Shown: piece by piece, positions 54,940 through 63,626 of the stretch | Position numbering within the stretch: the first letter of the stretch is position 1 | Layout: the number at the start of each line of letters is the position of its first letter | Source of the DNA: Acinetobacter populi | Lineage (GTDB): Bacteria > Pseudomonadota > Gammaproteobacteria > Pseudomonadales > Moraxellaceae | NCBI RefSeq assembly: GCF_002174125.1 | Contig: NZ_NEXX01000002.1 | Location: 248,001 to 312,000 of the forward strand | Direction: 5' to 3' | DNA length: 64,000 nt | Program-made: the position numbers and the translations under genes | Notes under the pieces: generated by a model | What the model was told of the DNA's origin: nothing | Databases searched by the model: none | What the model saw: the letters and a program-made list of their open reading frames with translations, nothing else

Positions 54940-55029
54940 TTTCTCGCTCTCTTTTGTGACATATAAATTTTGTAAAATAACCATAACCCTCAGACCAGAA
55001 AGGCACAATAAAATTATGGTTATTGTTTG

Positions 55030-56430
55030 TTAAATGTGAATTGCCCGTTGCATACTTGCCAAAATAGATTCATGCATGGCTTCGGATAAGGTTGGATGTG
55101 GAAAAATCACTTCAGCCAGACTTTCATCAGTGGCTTCAAGATGCTTGGCAATGGCAAAGCCCTGAATCTGTTCGGTCACTTCATGTCCAACCATATGTGC
55201 GCCGAGTAACTCCCCAGTTTCGCTATTGATGATGGTTTTAACAAAACCTTCGGCAACACCGAGCGCTAACGCCTTGCCATTGGCAGACAATGGAAATTTA
55301 CCAACTTGAATACGATATCCTTCTGCCTTGGCTTTTTGCTCGGTTAAACCAATACTCGCCACTTGCGGATGGGTAAAAATACAGCCTGGAATTTGAGTAC
55401 GATCCAATGCATGAACATGTTTGACACCAGCAATTTTTTCGACGCACAAAATTGCTTCATGACTAGCCTTATGCGCCAGACAAGGTGCGCCAGCAACATC
55501 ACCAATGGCATATACACCAACCACATTGGTTTTACACCATTGATCTGTTTTGATAAAGCCACGATCAAACTCAATACCCAAGGCTTCGAGTCCCAGATCA
55601 CTGGAATTAGGTCGTACACCAATCGCAGATAACACCCGATCAAATACCTGTGTTTCTACACCATTGGCGCCTTCAATTTCACATGTGACCTGATTATCCT
55701 GAACTGTCACAGCATTCACTACCGATTCAGTCAATATTTTCATGCCACGTTGTTCAAACTGCTTTTGCACATATTGAGCAACTTCAGCATCTTCAGTCGG
55801 TAAAATCTGTTTGGCAATATCAATCAAAGTCACTTCACAACCCAAGTCCTGATATAGACTGGCAAACTCGCTGCCAATTGCACCTGACCCAATCACCAGT
55901 AAAGATTTTGGTAATGCCTTTGGTACAAGCGCTTCCTTATAACTCCAGACGTATTCACCATCGACAGGCACTTGTGGCAAGGTTGCTGCCTTAGCACCTG
56001 TGGCAACAATAATATGCGGTGCGGAAAGTTTTTGAGTTTTACCCTCTGCATCGGTGAGTTGCAACTGTTCTTTAGCAATAAATTTTGCTTTGGCATTAAA
56101 TACTGTGACATTGTTTTTCTTTAACAAATGACCAATACCCTGTACCAGTTGTGCCGAGACCTGACGACTATGTTGGACCAGTTGACTCATATCAAAATCG
56201 ACTTGCGACACCTGAAAACCAAACTGCCCTGCATGTTGAATTTGATGTGCCAACTCTGCACCTGCAAGCAATGCCTTAGTCGGAATACAGCCCCAGTTAA
56301 GACAAATACCGCCTAAATGACTGGCTTCTACCACAGCGGTTTTTAGCCCGAGCTGGGCTGCACGAATTGCAGCCACATACCCACCAGGACCAGCACCAAT
56401 CACGATTAAATCAAATTGTGTGTCTGACAT
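55030..56430 (-). CDS. lpdA: Dihydrolipoyl dehydrogenase of the acetoin complex
   Basis: E3 component: reoxidises dihydrolipoyl groups on AcoC using FAD and NAD. 466 residues, standard. The N-terminal FAD motif is VIGAGPGGYVAAIRAAQLG (split), the redox disulfide GGICLNWGCIPTKALL, the NAD motif VIGSGAIGSEFASLYQDLG, and the dimer-interface HPTLSEAMHES with the catalytic His-Glu. It lies 10 bases after acoC, so it is the dedicated E3 rather than the pyruvate or 2-oxoglutarate complex copy. Confidence 0.95.
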   Translation of the reverse strand: MSDTQFDLIVIGAGPGGYVAAIRAAQLGLKTAVVEASHLGGICLNWGCIPTKALLAGAELAHQIQHAGQFGFQVSQVDFDMSQLVQHSRQVSAQLVQGIGHLLKKNNVTVFNAKAKFIAKEQLQLTDAEGKTQKLSAPHIIVATGAKAATLPQVPVDGEYVWSYKEALVPKALPKSLLVIGSGAIGSEFASLYQDLGCEVTLIDIAKQILPTEDAEVAQYVQKQFEQRGMKILTESVVNAVTVQDNQVTCEIEGANGVETQVFDRVLSAIGVRPNSSDLGLEALGIEFDRGFIKTDQWCKTNVVGVYAIGDVAGAPCLAHKASHEAILCVEKIAGVKHVHALDRTQIPGCIFTHPQVASIGLTEQKAKAEGYRIQVGKFPLSANGKALALGVAEGFVKTIINSETGELLGAHMVGHEVTEQIQGFAIAKHLEATDESLAEVIFPHPTLSEAMHESILASMQRAIHI

Positions 56431-56440
56431 GCTGATCCTC

Positions 56441-57997
56441 CTACACTAAAATTAACGCAGGATTTTCAACGAATTGTTTAAAACTCGCCAAGAATTTTGC
56501 ACCCACGGCACCATCAATCACCCGATGATCACAAGATAATGTAGCAGTGACGATCTGACGAATCACAATTTCACCGTTTTCCACCACAGTACGCTGTTCT
56601 GATGCACCGAGTGCCAAAATCGCACCTTGTGGCGGATTAATAATGGCATCAAACTGCTTGATACCCAACATGCCAAGATTGGAAATACTAAAGCTACCAC
56701 CCTGAAACTCGTCGGGACTTAACTTGCCAGTTTTGGCACGGGTTGCCAGATCACGCATTTCAGTGGAAATTTCTGCCAGAGATTTCTTGTTGGCAGCCTT
56801 GATAATTGGCGTAATCAAACCATTATCAATGGCAACCGCAACCGAAATATCAGCTTGGGAAAATTGCAGAATTTCCTGCTTTTCCTCATCGTATTGCACA
56901 TTGACCGCAGGGACTTTGATCAGTGCAGCACTGGCTGCTTTAATCAACATATCGTTAATTGACAATTTCACCTGCGGCACAGTGGCATTGATTTGTGCCC
57001 GTAACTGCTGGATTTCATCGACATTTAGATCGACAATTAAACGGAAATGCGGTGCATTGCGTTTGGCTGCCTGTAAACGCGAAGCAATGGCACGGCGCAT
57101 CCCATTCATAGCAATGGCAGTGACTGTTGCCGCTGGTGCAGATGGATTCTCCTGCCCTTCAGCTTGCACTACAGGTGGATTTTCACGTAAATATGCTGCT
57201 TCCACATCCTCTTTACACACTCGACCACGAGAACCCGAAGCACGGCAATCATGCAGATTGATGCCCCATTCCTTCGCCAGACGACGTGCCACAGGCGTTG
57301 CGGCAATCTGACTGTCATCAGCACTGGATTTGACAATTTTACCGCTCGCCTGATTTTTTACATCGGGCCAACTACCACCCGCCGATTGCACCGCTGCCTG
57401 AATATCGTTAACACTAATCCGATTTTCACGTCCTGTACCTGTTACCTTGGCAAGATTAACATTATATTTTTCTGCCAGTTTTAAGGCATGCGGCGTAGCA
57501 AATAACCCATCAGCAGCCTGATAACCCTGTAATTCCGACGGTACTCGATAGCCACCCTGTACCACAGACGCAGATGTTTTGGTCGCAATTTCTGCATTTT
57601 TTTGTACTGGCGCAGTCGTTGTTGTTCCTGCTGTTTCAGCGACTTTTGTTGGTTGCTGTGCAGGAGCAGCCTGTTCAGTTTTGGTAGGCTGTTCAGCAGT
57701 TTGAGTACCACCTAATGATTGCACATAGGCATCAATCTCGGCATCAGATACATCAGCATCGGCACAGACTGCGATTAACCCACCGACAGGTAGCGTATCG
57801 CCATCTTTTGCCAGAATTTTTCGCAAGGTACTATCAAAAGGTGCTTCCAGCACATTGACGATTTTTGTGGTTTCAATCTCACAAATTTCCTGTCCCTTAC
57901 TAAAGCTACTACCTTCCTGAATCAACCACTGGGCAATGGTGCCTTCTTCCATGGATAATCCCCATTTTGGGATTTCCAGTGTTTTAATCTCGCTCAT
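56441..57997 (-). CDS. acoC: Acetoin dehydrogenase E2 (dihydrolipoamide acetyltransferase) with two E3-binding domains
   Basis: AcoC transfers the acetyl group from lipoyl to CoA. In the 518 residues: a lipoyl domain (1-~80, Lys45 in EIETTKIV), an Ala/Gln/Thr linker, then two peripheral-subunit-binding domains instead of one. The first (about 167-203) reads ATPHALKLAEKYNVNLAKVTGTGREN and the second (233-269) ATPVARRLAKEWGINLHDCRASGSRGR (both split). The catalytic domain follows, with the HxxxDG motif in LSCDHRVIDGAVGAKF. It lies 1 base before acoB in reverse order of transcription and 10 bases before lpd. Two binding domains could hold E1 and E3 separately. Confidence 0.94.
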   Translation of the reverse strand: MSEIKTLEIPKWGLSMEEGTIAQWLIQEGSSFSKGQEICEIETTKIVNVLEAPFDSTLRKILAKDGDTLPVGGLIAVCADADVSDAEIDAYVQSLGGTQTAEQPTKTEQAAPAQQPTKVAETAGTTTTAPVQKNAEIATKTSASVVQGGYRVPSELQGYQAADGLFATPHALKLAEKYNVNLAKVTGTGRENRISVNDIQAAVQSAGGSWPDVKNQASGKIVKSSADDSQIAATPVARRLAKEWGINLHDCRASGSRGRVCKEDVEAAYLRENPPVVQAEGQENPSAPAATVTAIAMNGMRRAIASRLQAAKRNAPHFRLIVDLNVDEIQQLRAQINATVPQVKLSINDMLIKAASAALIKVPAVNVQYDEEKQEILQFSQADISVAVAIDNGLITPIIKAANKKSLAEISTEMRDLATRAKTGKLSPDEFQGGSFSISNLGMLGIKQFDAIINPPQGAILALGASEQRTVVENGEIVIRQIVTATLSCDHRVIDGAVGAKFLASFKQFVENPALILV

Positions 57998-57998
57998 C

Positions 57999-59018
57999 CT
58001 AAGCCTCCAGAGTTTTACGTACAGCCTGTTCGATACGTTCTACACTCGGCAACCACTCTTTTTCCAATACAGGTGAGAATGGCACAGGCGTGTGCGGTGG
58101 CGTGACCAGTTCAATCGGTGCTTTCAGATAGTTAAAGCCTTTTTGTGCAATCAGTGCAGCCACATCATGCGCAAAGCCACAACGAGCTGCCGATTCATCA
58201 ACAATGACCACACGTCCAGTTGAAGCAACGGATTCCAAAATACCCTCTTCATCCAGTGGTGAAATGGTACGTGGATCGACCACTTCGACTGAAATACCCT
58301 CTTTAGCCAGTTTATCGGCAACTTCATTGGCACGATGTACCATTAAACTTAAGGCAATAATGGTGACATCAGTCCCTTCACGGGTATAGTTCGCCACACC
58401 AAATGGAATGGTATAAGCCTCATCAGGTGCATCACCCTTGACGTCATATAACAGTTTATGTTCACAGAAGATCACTGGATCATCATCACGAATGGCTTGA
58501 ATCAATAGACCTTTTACATCATATGGATTTGATGGCACCACGACTTTCAAGCCGGGTACAGAGGCAAATACGTTATAAGGTGATTGTGAATGTTGCGCTG
58601 CGGCAGAAAAACCTGCACCGATCATGCCGCGCACCACCATGGGTGCTTTGGCCTTACCACCAAACATATAGCGGAATTTTGCGGCTTGGTTATACATCAT
58701 GTCATAGCAAACACCGTAAAAATCCATAAACATCAAGTCGGCAACCGGACGCAAACCTGTTGCTGCGGCACCTGCTGCCATCCCAATGATGGCAGATTCG
58801 GTAATTGGGGTATCAATTACCCGTTCTGAACCAAATTCGGTCCATAGACCTTTGGTGACGCCAAGTACACCACCAAAACCTTCTAACTTATTATCATCGG
58901 TATTTTTACCACCATGACCACCACGAACATCTTCACCCACCACAATGACGGCTGGATCACGACGCATTTCCAATTCGATGGCTTCTTTAATGGCATTTCG
59001 ATAGCTTTTAACTGGCAT
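57999..59018 (-). CDS. acoB: Acetoin dehydrogenase E1 beta subunit
   Basis: Beta subunit of the thiamin-diphosphate E1 component, forming a heterotetramer with AcoA. 339 residues. Family blocks: YRNAIKEAIELEMRRDP, GEDVRGGHGGKNTDDNKL, RVIDTPITESAIIGMAAGAA, and AAQHSQSPYNVFASVPGLKVV (with the His that contacts the cofactor). EHKLLYD and the C-terminal transketolase-type domain VEVVDPRTISPLDEE follow. It lies 14 bases after acoA. Confidence 0.95.
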   Translation of the reverse strand: MPVKSYRNAIKEAIELEMRRDPAVIVVGEDVRGGHGGKNTDDNKLEGFGGVLGVTKGLWTEFGSERVIDTPITESAIIGMAAGAAATGLRPVADLMFMDFYGVCYDMMYNQAAKFRYMFGGKAKAPMVVRGMIGAGFSAAAQHSQSPYNVFASVPGLKVVVPSNPYDVKGLLIQAIRDDDPVIFCEHKLLYDVKGDAPDEAYTIPFGVANYTREGTDVTIIALSLMVHRANEVADKLAKEGISVEVVDPRTISPLDEEGILESVASTGRVVIVDESAARCGFAHDVAALIAQKGFNYLKAPIELVTPPHTPVPFSPVLEKEWLPSVERIEQAVRKTLEA

Positions 59019-59032
59019 GATTTACTATTCCT

Positions 59033-59995
59033 TTAGTAAGACACATAAACGTCTGTAAGAAGTTGCGATGTTTCTGGATATTTTGCGGCGCGGGCTTTTG
59101 CCACGGCATCATCGACATTGGCTTTTGACTCAACATCAATCGCATCCAGTTTGGCTTCATCAATTTTTCCTTTGACTTTTTCACGGAAAATTTTTAATGG
59201 ATCCTTATTTTCCTTGACATAATCCAGCTCTTCTTTAGAACGGATCAAGCCCGGATCACCTTCAAAGTGCCCGTAGAAACGGTTGGTCACGGTTTCAATA
59301 ACACTTGGTCCTTCACCCCGACGAGCCCGTTCGATGGCGGCATTGGCGGCTTCATAGACTGCGAAAAAATCTGTGCCATCAACTTTTTGTGCTGGCATAC
59401 CAAACGCTGCTGCACGACCTGCAATGTCTTTGCTACCCACAGCATAGTCATGCGCGGTTCCTTCACCGAAGCCATTATTTTCAAACACAAAAACCACAGG
59501 CAGTTTAAGTACCACAGCCATATTCATGGCTTCAAAAGTCAAGCCCTGATTGGAACCACCATCACCTGTAAATGACAGCCCAACACCACCGGTTTTTAAG
59601 GTTTTGGCTGTCAATGCTGCGCCAATTGCCAAAGGAGGCCCACCGCCAACGATACCATTGGCACCTAACATGCCTTTATCCAGATCGGCAATATGCATGG
59701 AACCACCCTTACCACGACATAAACCATCATCTTTACCAAAAATTTCCAGCATCATGCCGTGAATATCACAACCTTTGGCAATACAGTGTCCATGTCCACG
59801 GTGGGTTGAAGTAATGTAATCCTTGTCGGTTAAATTCTCACAAATCCCGACAGCGACTGCTTCTTCTCCACTATATAAGTGAATAAAGCCAGGAATATCA
59901 CCTGTGTTATTTTCATCGTGAAGTCGATCTTCAAATTCACGAATATCACGCATACGTCGGTATGCAGTCAGCAATTGTTCTTCCGTTAATTGCAT
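59033..59995 (-). CDS. acoA: Acetoin dehydrogenase E1 alpha subunit
   Basis: Alpha subunit of the TPP-dependent acetoin:lipoamide oxidoreductase, which cleaves acetoin to acetaldehyde and acetyl-lipoyl. 320 residues. The TPP/magnesium motif GDG(x)nN is seen as SFTGDGGSNQG...ENNGFGEGT, preceded by THRGHGHCIAKG and GKGGSMHIADLDKGMLGAN. It is the first gene of the acoA-acoB-acoC-lpd-budC operon. ATG 59995 has AAGGA 8 bases upstream. Confidence 0.95.
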   Translation of the reverse strand: MQLTEEQLLTAYRRMRDIREFEDRLHDENNTGDIPGFIHLYSGEEAVAVGICENLTDKDYITSTHRGHGHCIAKGCDIHGMMLEIFGKDDGLCRGKGGSMHIADLDKGMLGANGIVGGGPPLAIGAALTAKTLKTGGVGLSFTGDGGSNQGLTFEAMNMAVVLKLPVVFVFENNGFGEGTAHDYAVGSKDIAGRAAAFGMPAQKVDGTDFFAVYEAANAAIERARRGEGPSVIETVTNRFYGHFEGDPGLIRSKEELDYVKENKDPLKIFREKVKGKIDEAKLDAIDVESKANVDDAVAKARAAKYPETSQLLTDVYVSY

Positions 59996-60050
59996 ATCAA
60001 TGATCCTTCTTTACTCAATTAAAAAGCAATGATTCATATTAAACTGGGTA

Positions 60051-60080
60051 TTTATAGATCCGCTTAAACACCCATGTCTT
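60051..60080 (-). promoter_or_regulatory. Possible sigma-70 promoter for acoA
   Basis: On the minus strand, AAGACA (60080-60075) and TATAAA (60056-60051) are separated by 18 bases, giving an expected start near 60044 and a ~50-base leader. No sigma-54 -24/-12 element (GG-N10-GC) is seen in the gap, in contrast to AcoR-controlled aco operons. The other parts of the 361-base acoA-lipA gap are very AT-rich, with no gene. Confidence 0.4.
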
Positions 60081-60356
60081 TATATAAATTTATTTTAAAT
60101 AAATAAGCTATTAGACTAAAAAAATATTTTTATAAAAATTATAATAAAAACCAGTAAAACAACGATTTAAAACACTTAAAATAATTGTTACTTTTTATTA
60201 TTTATCATTTACTTATAAAAACAAACCTTCAACCAACCTTTATTTAATATAATGATCTATTTAATTATTAAAAACCAATCTATAATGATTAAAAAATAGT
60301 TTGACATTATAATTAAATTTCGCTTTATTAGATATATATTTTAAAAGGAATTTAAA

Positions 60357-61442
60357 ATGTATCAATTATTAAATACAACGCCCGATATACAGCAACTTAA
60401 TAGGCAAAAAAATCTGCACTCTGCAATATTGCCTGCTGGCACACCAGTTGATGGAAATTCTGCACATAGCCAGCCAAAAACACAGCAAAATCATAATACA
60501 GGTATCAAATTACGTGGTGCAGAAAAAGTTGCCAGAATCCCGGTCAAAGTGATTCCAACTACAACTATTCCAGAAAAACCTCGCTGGATTCGTGCCAGAA
60601 TTAGTCAGCCTGAAGAAATTAAACGCATCAAGAATTTATTACGCCAACAAAAATTGCATACTGTATGTGAAGAAGCCGCCTGTCCAAACCTGCCACAATG
60701 TTTTGGTGGCGGCACAGCAACATTTATGATCATGGGCGATATCTGCACTCGCCGCTGTCCGTTTTGTGATGTGGCACATGGCCGGCCCAATGCGCTTGAT
60801 CCGGAAGAACCCCGCCATCTGGCAGAAACAGTGGCAAATTTAAAACTCAAATATGTGGTGATTACATCTGTTGATCGTGATGATCTATTAGATGGTGGAG
60901 CCCAGCATTTTGTTGAATGTATCAAGGAAATTCGTAAAAGTAGTCCCGATACTTTAATTGAAATTCTGGTGCCAGATTTTCGTGGACGACTAGACATCGC
61001 CCTTAATATTTTGGCGGAAACACCACCGGATGTGTTTAACCATAATATCGAAACCGTACCCAGACTTTACAAAGCCATGCGTCCTGGTTCGGATTATCAA
61101 CATTCACTTGATTTATTGAAAAAATTTAAAGCCCTACGTCCGGATTTAGTTACCAAATGCGGATTGATGGTTGGGCTAGGTGAAATCGAAGCGGAAGTTT
61201 TTGCACTGCTTAACGACCTAGATGATCACCATATCGATCTGGTCACGATTGGACAGTATTTGCAGCCGAGTAAATCGCATGCAGCCATTCACCGCTTTGT
61301 TTCTCTGGAAGAATTTAAACGCTATGAAAAGCATGGCAAGCAACTGAATTTTAAAAATATATGGAGTTCACCCATGGTTCGTTCCAGCTATTATGCAGAT
61401 CGGCAATATCATGGTGAATCCGCACCAGATTCGTTGGTTTAA
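60357..61442 (+). CDS. lipA: Lipoyl synthase, acetoin-cluster copy
   Basis: Radical-SAM enzyme that inserts two sulfurs into octanoyl groups to make lipoate, here most likely for AcoC. Both iron-sulfur sites are present: the auxiliary cluster motif [12 protein letters not shown] and the SAM cluster CTRRCPFC, plus the C-terminal RSSY motif (MVRSSYYAD). At 361 residues it is about 40 longer than usual because of an N-terminal Gln/Asn-rich extension before [18 protein letters not shown] precedes the ATG. It is divergent from the aco operon, and a house-keeping lipA with lipB would be expected elsewhere in the genome. Confidence 0.93.
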   Translation: MYQLLNTTPDIQQLNRQKNLHSAILPAGTPVDGNSAHSQPKTQQNHNTGIKLRGAEKVARIPVKVIPTTTIPEKPRWIRARISQPEEIKRIKNLLRQQKLHTVCEEAACPNLPQCFGGGTATFMIMGDICTRRCPFCDVAHGRPNALDPEEPRHLAETVANLKLKYVVITSVDRDDLLDGGAQHFVECIKEIRKSSPDTLIEILVPDFRGRLDIALNILAETPPDVFNHNIETVPRLYKAMRPGSDYQHSLDLLKKFKALRPDLVTKCGLMVGLGEIEAEVFALLNDLDDHHIDLVTIGQYLQPSKSHAAIHRFVSLEEFKRYEKHGKQLNFKNIWSSPMVRSSYYADRQYHGESAPDSLV

Positions 61443-61655
61443 TTTTGATCAAATTTGCCAATGTATCCCTATCCAGTTTTTGTTTGAATAGGTCTGTATC
61501 GCTCTCTTAGTAAAATTAAATTGCAAAACGATAAAACTTGCTACAGCAATCATACATTGATCGACTATCGTTAAATTTGTGATTTATCCTAATATGTTAA
61601 CCTCTTCACGACTCTACGGATTTGGAGTCGTCAATCAGTGATCAGGAAGTATTGT

Positions 61656-62759
61656 ATGGATACTCAACGTTCTAAATCACAGTCTTATACCCAGCAGCCT
61701 ACACATCATTACACGCCTTTGGCAAATGTTGAAGCAGCACCTATTTTAGCCCTGACGCAAGACTGGCAATCTTCTGTGTTTGGCAATGCAATCGCTTTAA
61801 ACCAATCCAGTCTAGCCGATATTGCCGAAGATGCCGGTATGGCAATTGGCGTTACCGATCCTTGTGGCACGTTACTCTGGACATGGAGCAGCCGGGCAAT
61901 GCGCACTTCTGCCGAACAGGTACACTTTGTTGAAGGTGGTCAATGGGATTTGCAATCTGTTGGCACCAATGCTCTGGGATTGGCATTGCATACACACACC
62001 ACAAGCTGTGTCTATTCTCACGAAAATGCCATGCAAAGCGTTCGAGACTGGGTCTGTTATGCGACACCCATTATCGATAAAATGACCAAACAATATTATG
62101 GCATTGTCAACTTATCGACCAAGTATAAAAAGCACAGTATTCTAGGTAAACTTGCGGTTGAACGCTGCTCAGATATTATTCTGGGAACCTTGCAGCTGAT
62201 TAAACAGGACCGTCTGATCATTCATGCTTTTGGCACACCACAAATATCGTTTAATCATCAACCTTTAACACTTACGCACCGGCAAATAGAAATCCTGTGT
62301 ATTCTGGCCCTTTGCCCTGCCGGAATTAGTCTGGATGAATTGCATTATGCCTTGTATGGTGATCGTGAGGTCAGTAGTAAAACCTTAAAATCAGAAATTT
62401 CCCAGTTGCGTCATCTATTAAATGATCAGATTCAATCCCGTTCCTATCGTTTGACCTGTGAAGTACAATGTGACTTTATCACTGCCGAGCAATCACTTAA
62501 TTCAGGCTGCTTCTCGACGGCATGTAATCTATATAAGGGAAATTTTTTATCTAAATCGGATAGTCCTTTTTTAAGAGCATGGCGCGAATCCTTTGATGCC
62601 AGACTCAGCTATCATATTCATCAATCACATGATGTCGAACAATTACTCGCGCTGGTACAACGAGCACCCGACCGTATAGATGCAGTCGAGCGTTTACTGG
62701 ATCTTTTACCTGTCAATAGTCCGTATCGGGATAAAATCGCTGCACTTTTGATGCTATAG
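61656..62759 (+). CDS. GAF-winged-helix transcriptional regulator, probable acetoin regulator
   Basis: An unusual 367-residue regulator. Residues ~45-190 form a GAF sensor like that of AcoR activators: GMAIGVTDPCGTLLWTWSSR, then GGQWDLQSVGTNALGLALHT and WVCYATPIIDKMTKQYYGIV. Instead of the AAA+ sigma-54 domain, residues ~215-300 hold an OmpR/SARP-like winged helix (LTLTHRQIEILCILALCPAG, then SSKTLKSEISQLRHLLND). A C-terminal helical region follows (LYKGNFLSKSDSPFLRAW), resembling a short BTAD-type repeat. By position and GAF type it probably senses acetoin or butanediol and controls the aco operon and lipA. ATG 61656 has AGGAAG upstream. Confidence 0.8.
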   Translation: MDTQRSKSQSYTQQPTHHYTPLANVEAAPILALTQDWQSSVFGNAIALNQSSLADIAEDAGMAIGVTDPCGTLLWTWSSRAMRTSAEQVHFVEGGQWDLQSVGTNALGLALHTHTTSCVYSHENAMQSVRDWVCYATPIIDKMTKQYYGIVNLSTKYKKHSILGKLAVERCSDIILGTLQLIKQDRLIIHAFGTPQISFNHQPLTLTHRQIEILCILALCPAGISLDELHYALYGDREVSSKTLKSEISQLRHLLNDQIQSRSYRLTCEVQCDFITAEQSLNSGCFSTACNLYKGNFLSKSDSPFLRAWRESFDARLSYHIHQSHDVEQLLALVQRAPDRIDAVERLLDLLPVNSPYRDKIAALLML

Positions 62760-62811
62760 CTCACCCCTTCCATGCACATGACTGGAAAATCCGGATGACA
62801 TGGCATGGATC

Positions 62812-62834
62812 ATTATCCAAGATATATGGATAAT
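62812..62834. repeat. Inverted repeat after the GAF regulator gene
   Basis: ATTATCCA/TGGATAAT (62812-62819 with 62827-62834) with a 7-base loop, 53 bases past the regulator stop. No T-run follows, so it is a doubtful terminator. It may be a protein-binding palindrome just upstream of the rpsF promoter. Confidence 0.35.
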
Positions 62835-62870
62835 CCATTCTCTATTCAGATAAAATCAAACATGTTTTAC

Positions 62871-62899
62871 TTGAAATTTACTGTCAAATTCATTAAAAT
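62871..62899 (+). promoter_or_regulatory. Sigma-70 promoter of the rpsF operon
   Basis: -35 TTGAAA (62871-62876), 17-base spacer, -10 TAAAAT (62894-62899), followed by the GC-rich CGCCCTCGC that often marks stringently controlled ribosomal promoters. The expected start is near 62906, giving an ~87-base leader before rpsF. Confidence 0.75.
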
Positions 62900-62919
62900 T
62901 CGCCCTCGCACTTATGCGA

Positions 62920-62992
62920 CACAACTATTTTGGTTGTGACTCCTTGCTTCTGACACATTGTCAGGGGCTGTTTAAACCGTAAGGAGCTGACA
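62920..62992 (+). promoter_or_regulatory. Structured rpsF leader, candidate S6:S18 autoregulatory element
   Basis: The leader can form a hairpin CACAAC/GTTGTG (62920-62938). A second stem, CTCCTT (62940-62945) with AAGGAG (62981-62986), would hide the rpsF ribosome binding site. Inside it lies a small hairpin CTGACA/TGTCAG (62950-62964), and CCG at 62977-62979 lies next to the closing stem. Known for the family: an S6:S18 complex binds a CCG-containing leader structure in many bacteria and represses its own operon. The assignment here is by inspection only. Confidence 0.5.
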
Positions 62993-63379
62993 ATGCGTCA
63001 CTACGAAATCGTGCTTTTGGTACATCCAGACCAAAGCGATCAGGTTGTGGGTATGGTTGAACGCTATATCGCACAAATCAAAGAAGCCGGTGGTCAAATC
63101 CATCGTTTAGAAGATTGGGGCCGTCGCCAATTGGCTTACCCAATTAACAAAATTCACAAAGCACACTACATTTTAATGAATGTTGAATGTGGTCAAACTA
63201 CGCTTGATGAATTAGAAGAATTATTCCGTTATAACGACGCAATCATTCGTAATATTATCATTCGTCGTGAACATGCGATTACTGAAGAATCTTTATTGGC
63301 TAAGAGTGCTGAAGAAAAACGTGCCCGTAAGGCGCAACGTGAAGAAGCACAACAAGCTCAAGAATCTGTTGAAGGATAA
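62993..63379 (+). CDS. rpsF: 30S ribosomal protein S6
   Basis: Ribosomal protein of the small-subunit platform that binds 16S rRNA with S18. 128 residues, including an Ala/Gln/Glu-rich C-terminal tail ([18 protein letters not shown]). The fold starts [18 protein letters not shown] and includes [19 protein letters not shown] and [15 protein letters not shown] lies just upstream and may be sequestered in the leader structure. First gene of rpsF-rpsR-rplI. Confidence 0.97.
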   Translation: MRHYEIVLLVHPDQSDQVVGMVERYIAQIKEAGGQIHRLEDWGRRQLAYPINKIHKAHYILMNVECGQTTLDELEELFRYNDAIIRNIIIRREHAITEESLLAKSAEEKRARKAQREEAQQAQESVEG

Positions 63380-63390
63380 GGAGAACACAC

Positions 63391-63618
63391 ATGGCACGTT
63401 TTTACCGTCGTCGCAAGTTCTGCCGCTTCACAGCTGAGAATGTTGCATACATCGACTACAAAGATATCGACACTTTAAAACAGTACATCACTGAAAATGG
63501 CAAAATTGTTCCTAGCCGTATCACTGGTACTCGTGCGCGTTATCAACGTCAATTAGCGCTTGCAATCAAACAAGCTCGCTACTTGTCTTTGATTCCTTAC
63601 ACTGACAACCATAAGTGA
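63391..63618 (+). CDS. rpsR: 30S ribosomal protein S18
   Basis: Small-subunit protein that pairs with S6 on the platform. 75 residues, as in E. coli. Typical blocks are [39 protein letters not shown] and [20 protein letters not shown]. It lies 11 bases after rpsF with a GGAG ribosome binding site. Confidence 0.98.
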   Translation: MARFYRRRKFCRFTAENVAYIDYKDIDTLKQYITENGKIVPSRITGTRARYQRQLALAIKQARYLSLIPYTDNHK

Positions 63619-63626
63619 GGTGAGCT

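Noticed and set aside
59996-60356. Sigma-54 promoter (GG-N10-GC) for the acetoin operon
   Set aside because: Expected for AcoR systems and looked for on both strands, but no convincing -24/-12 pair was seen.
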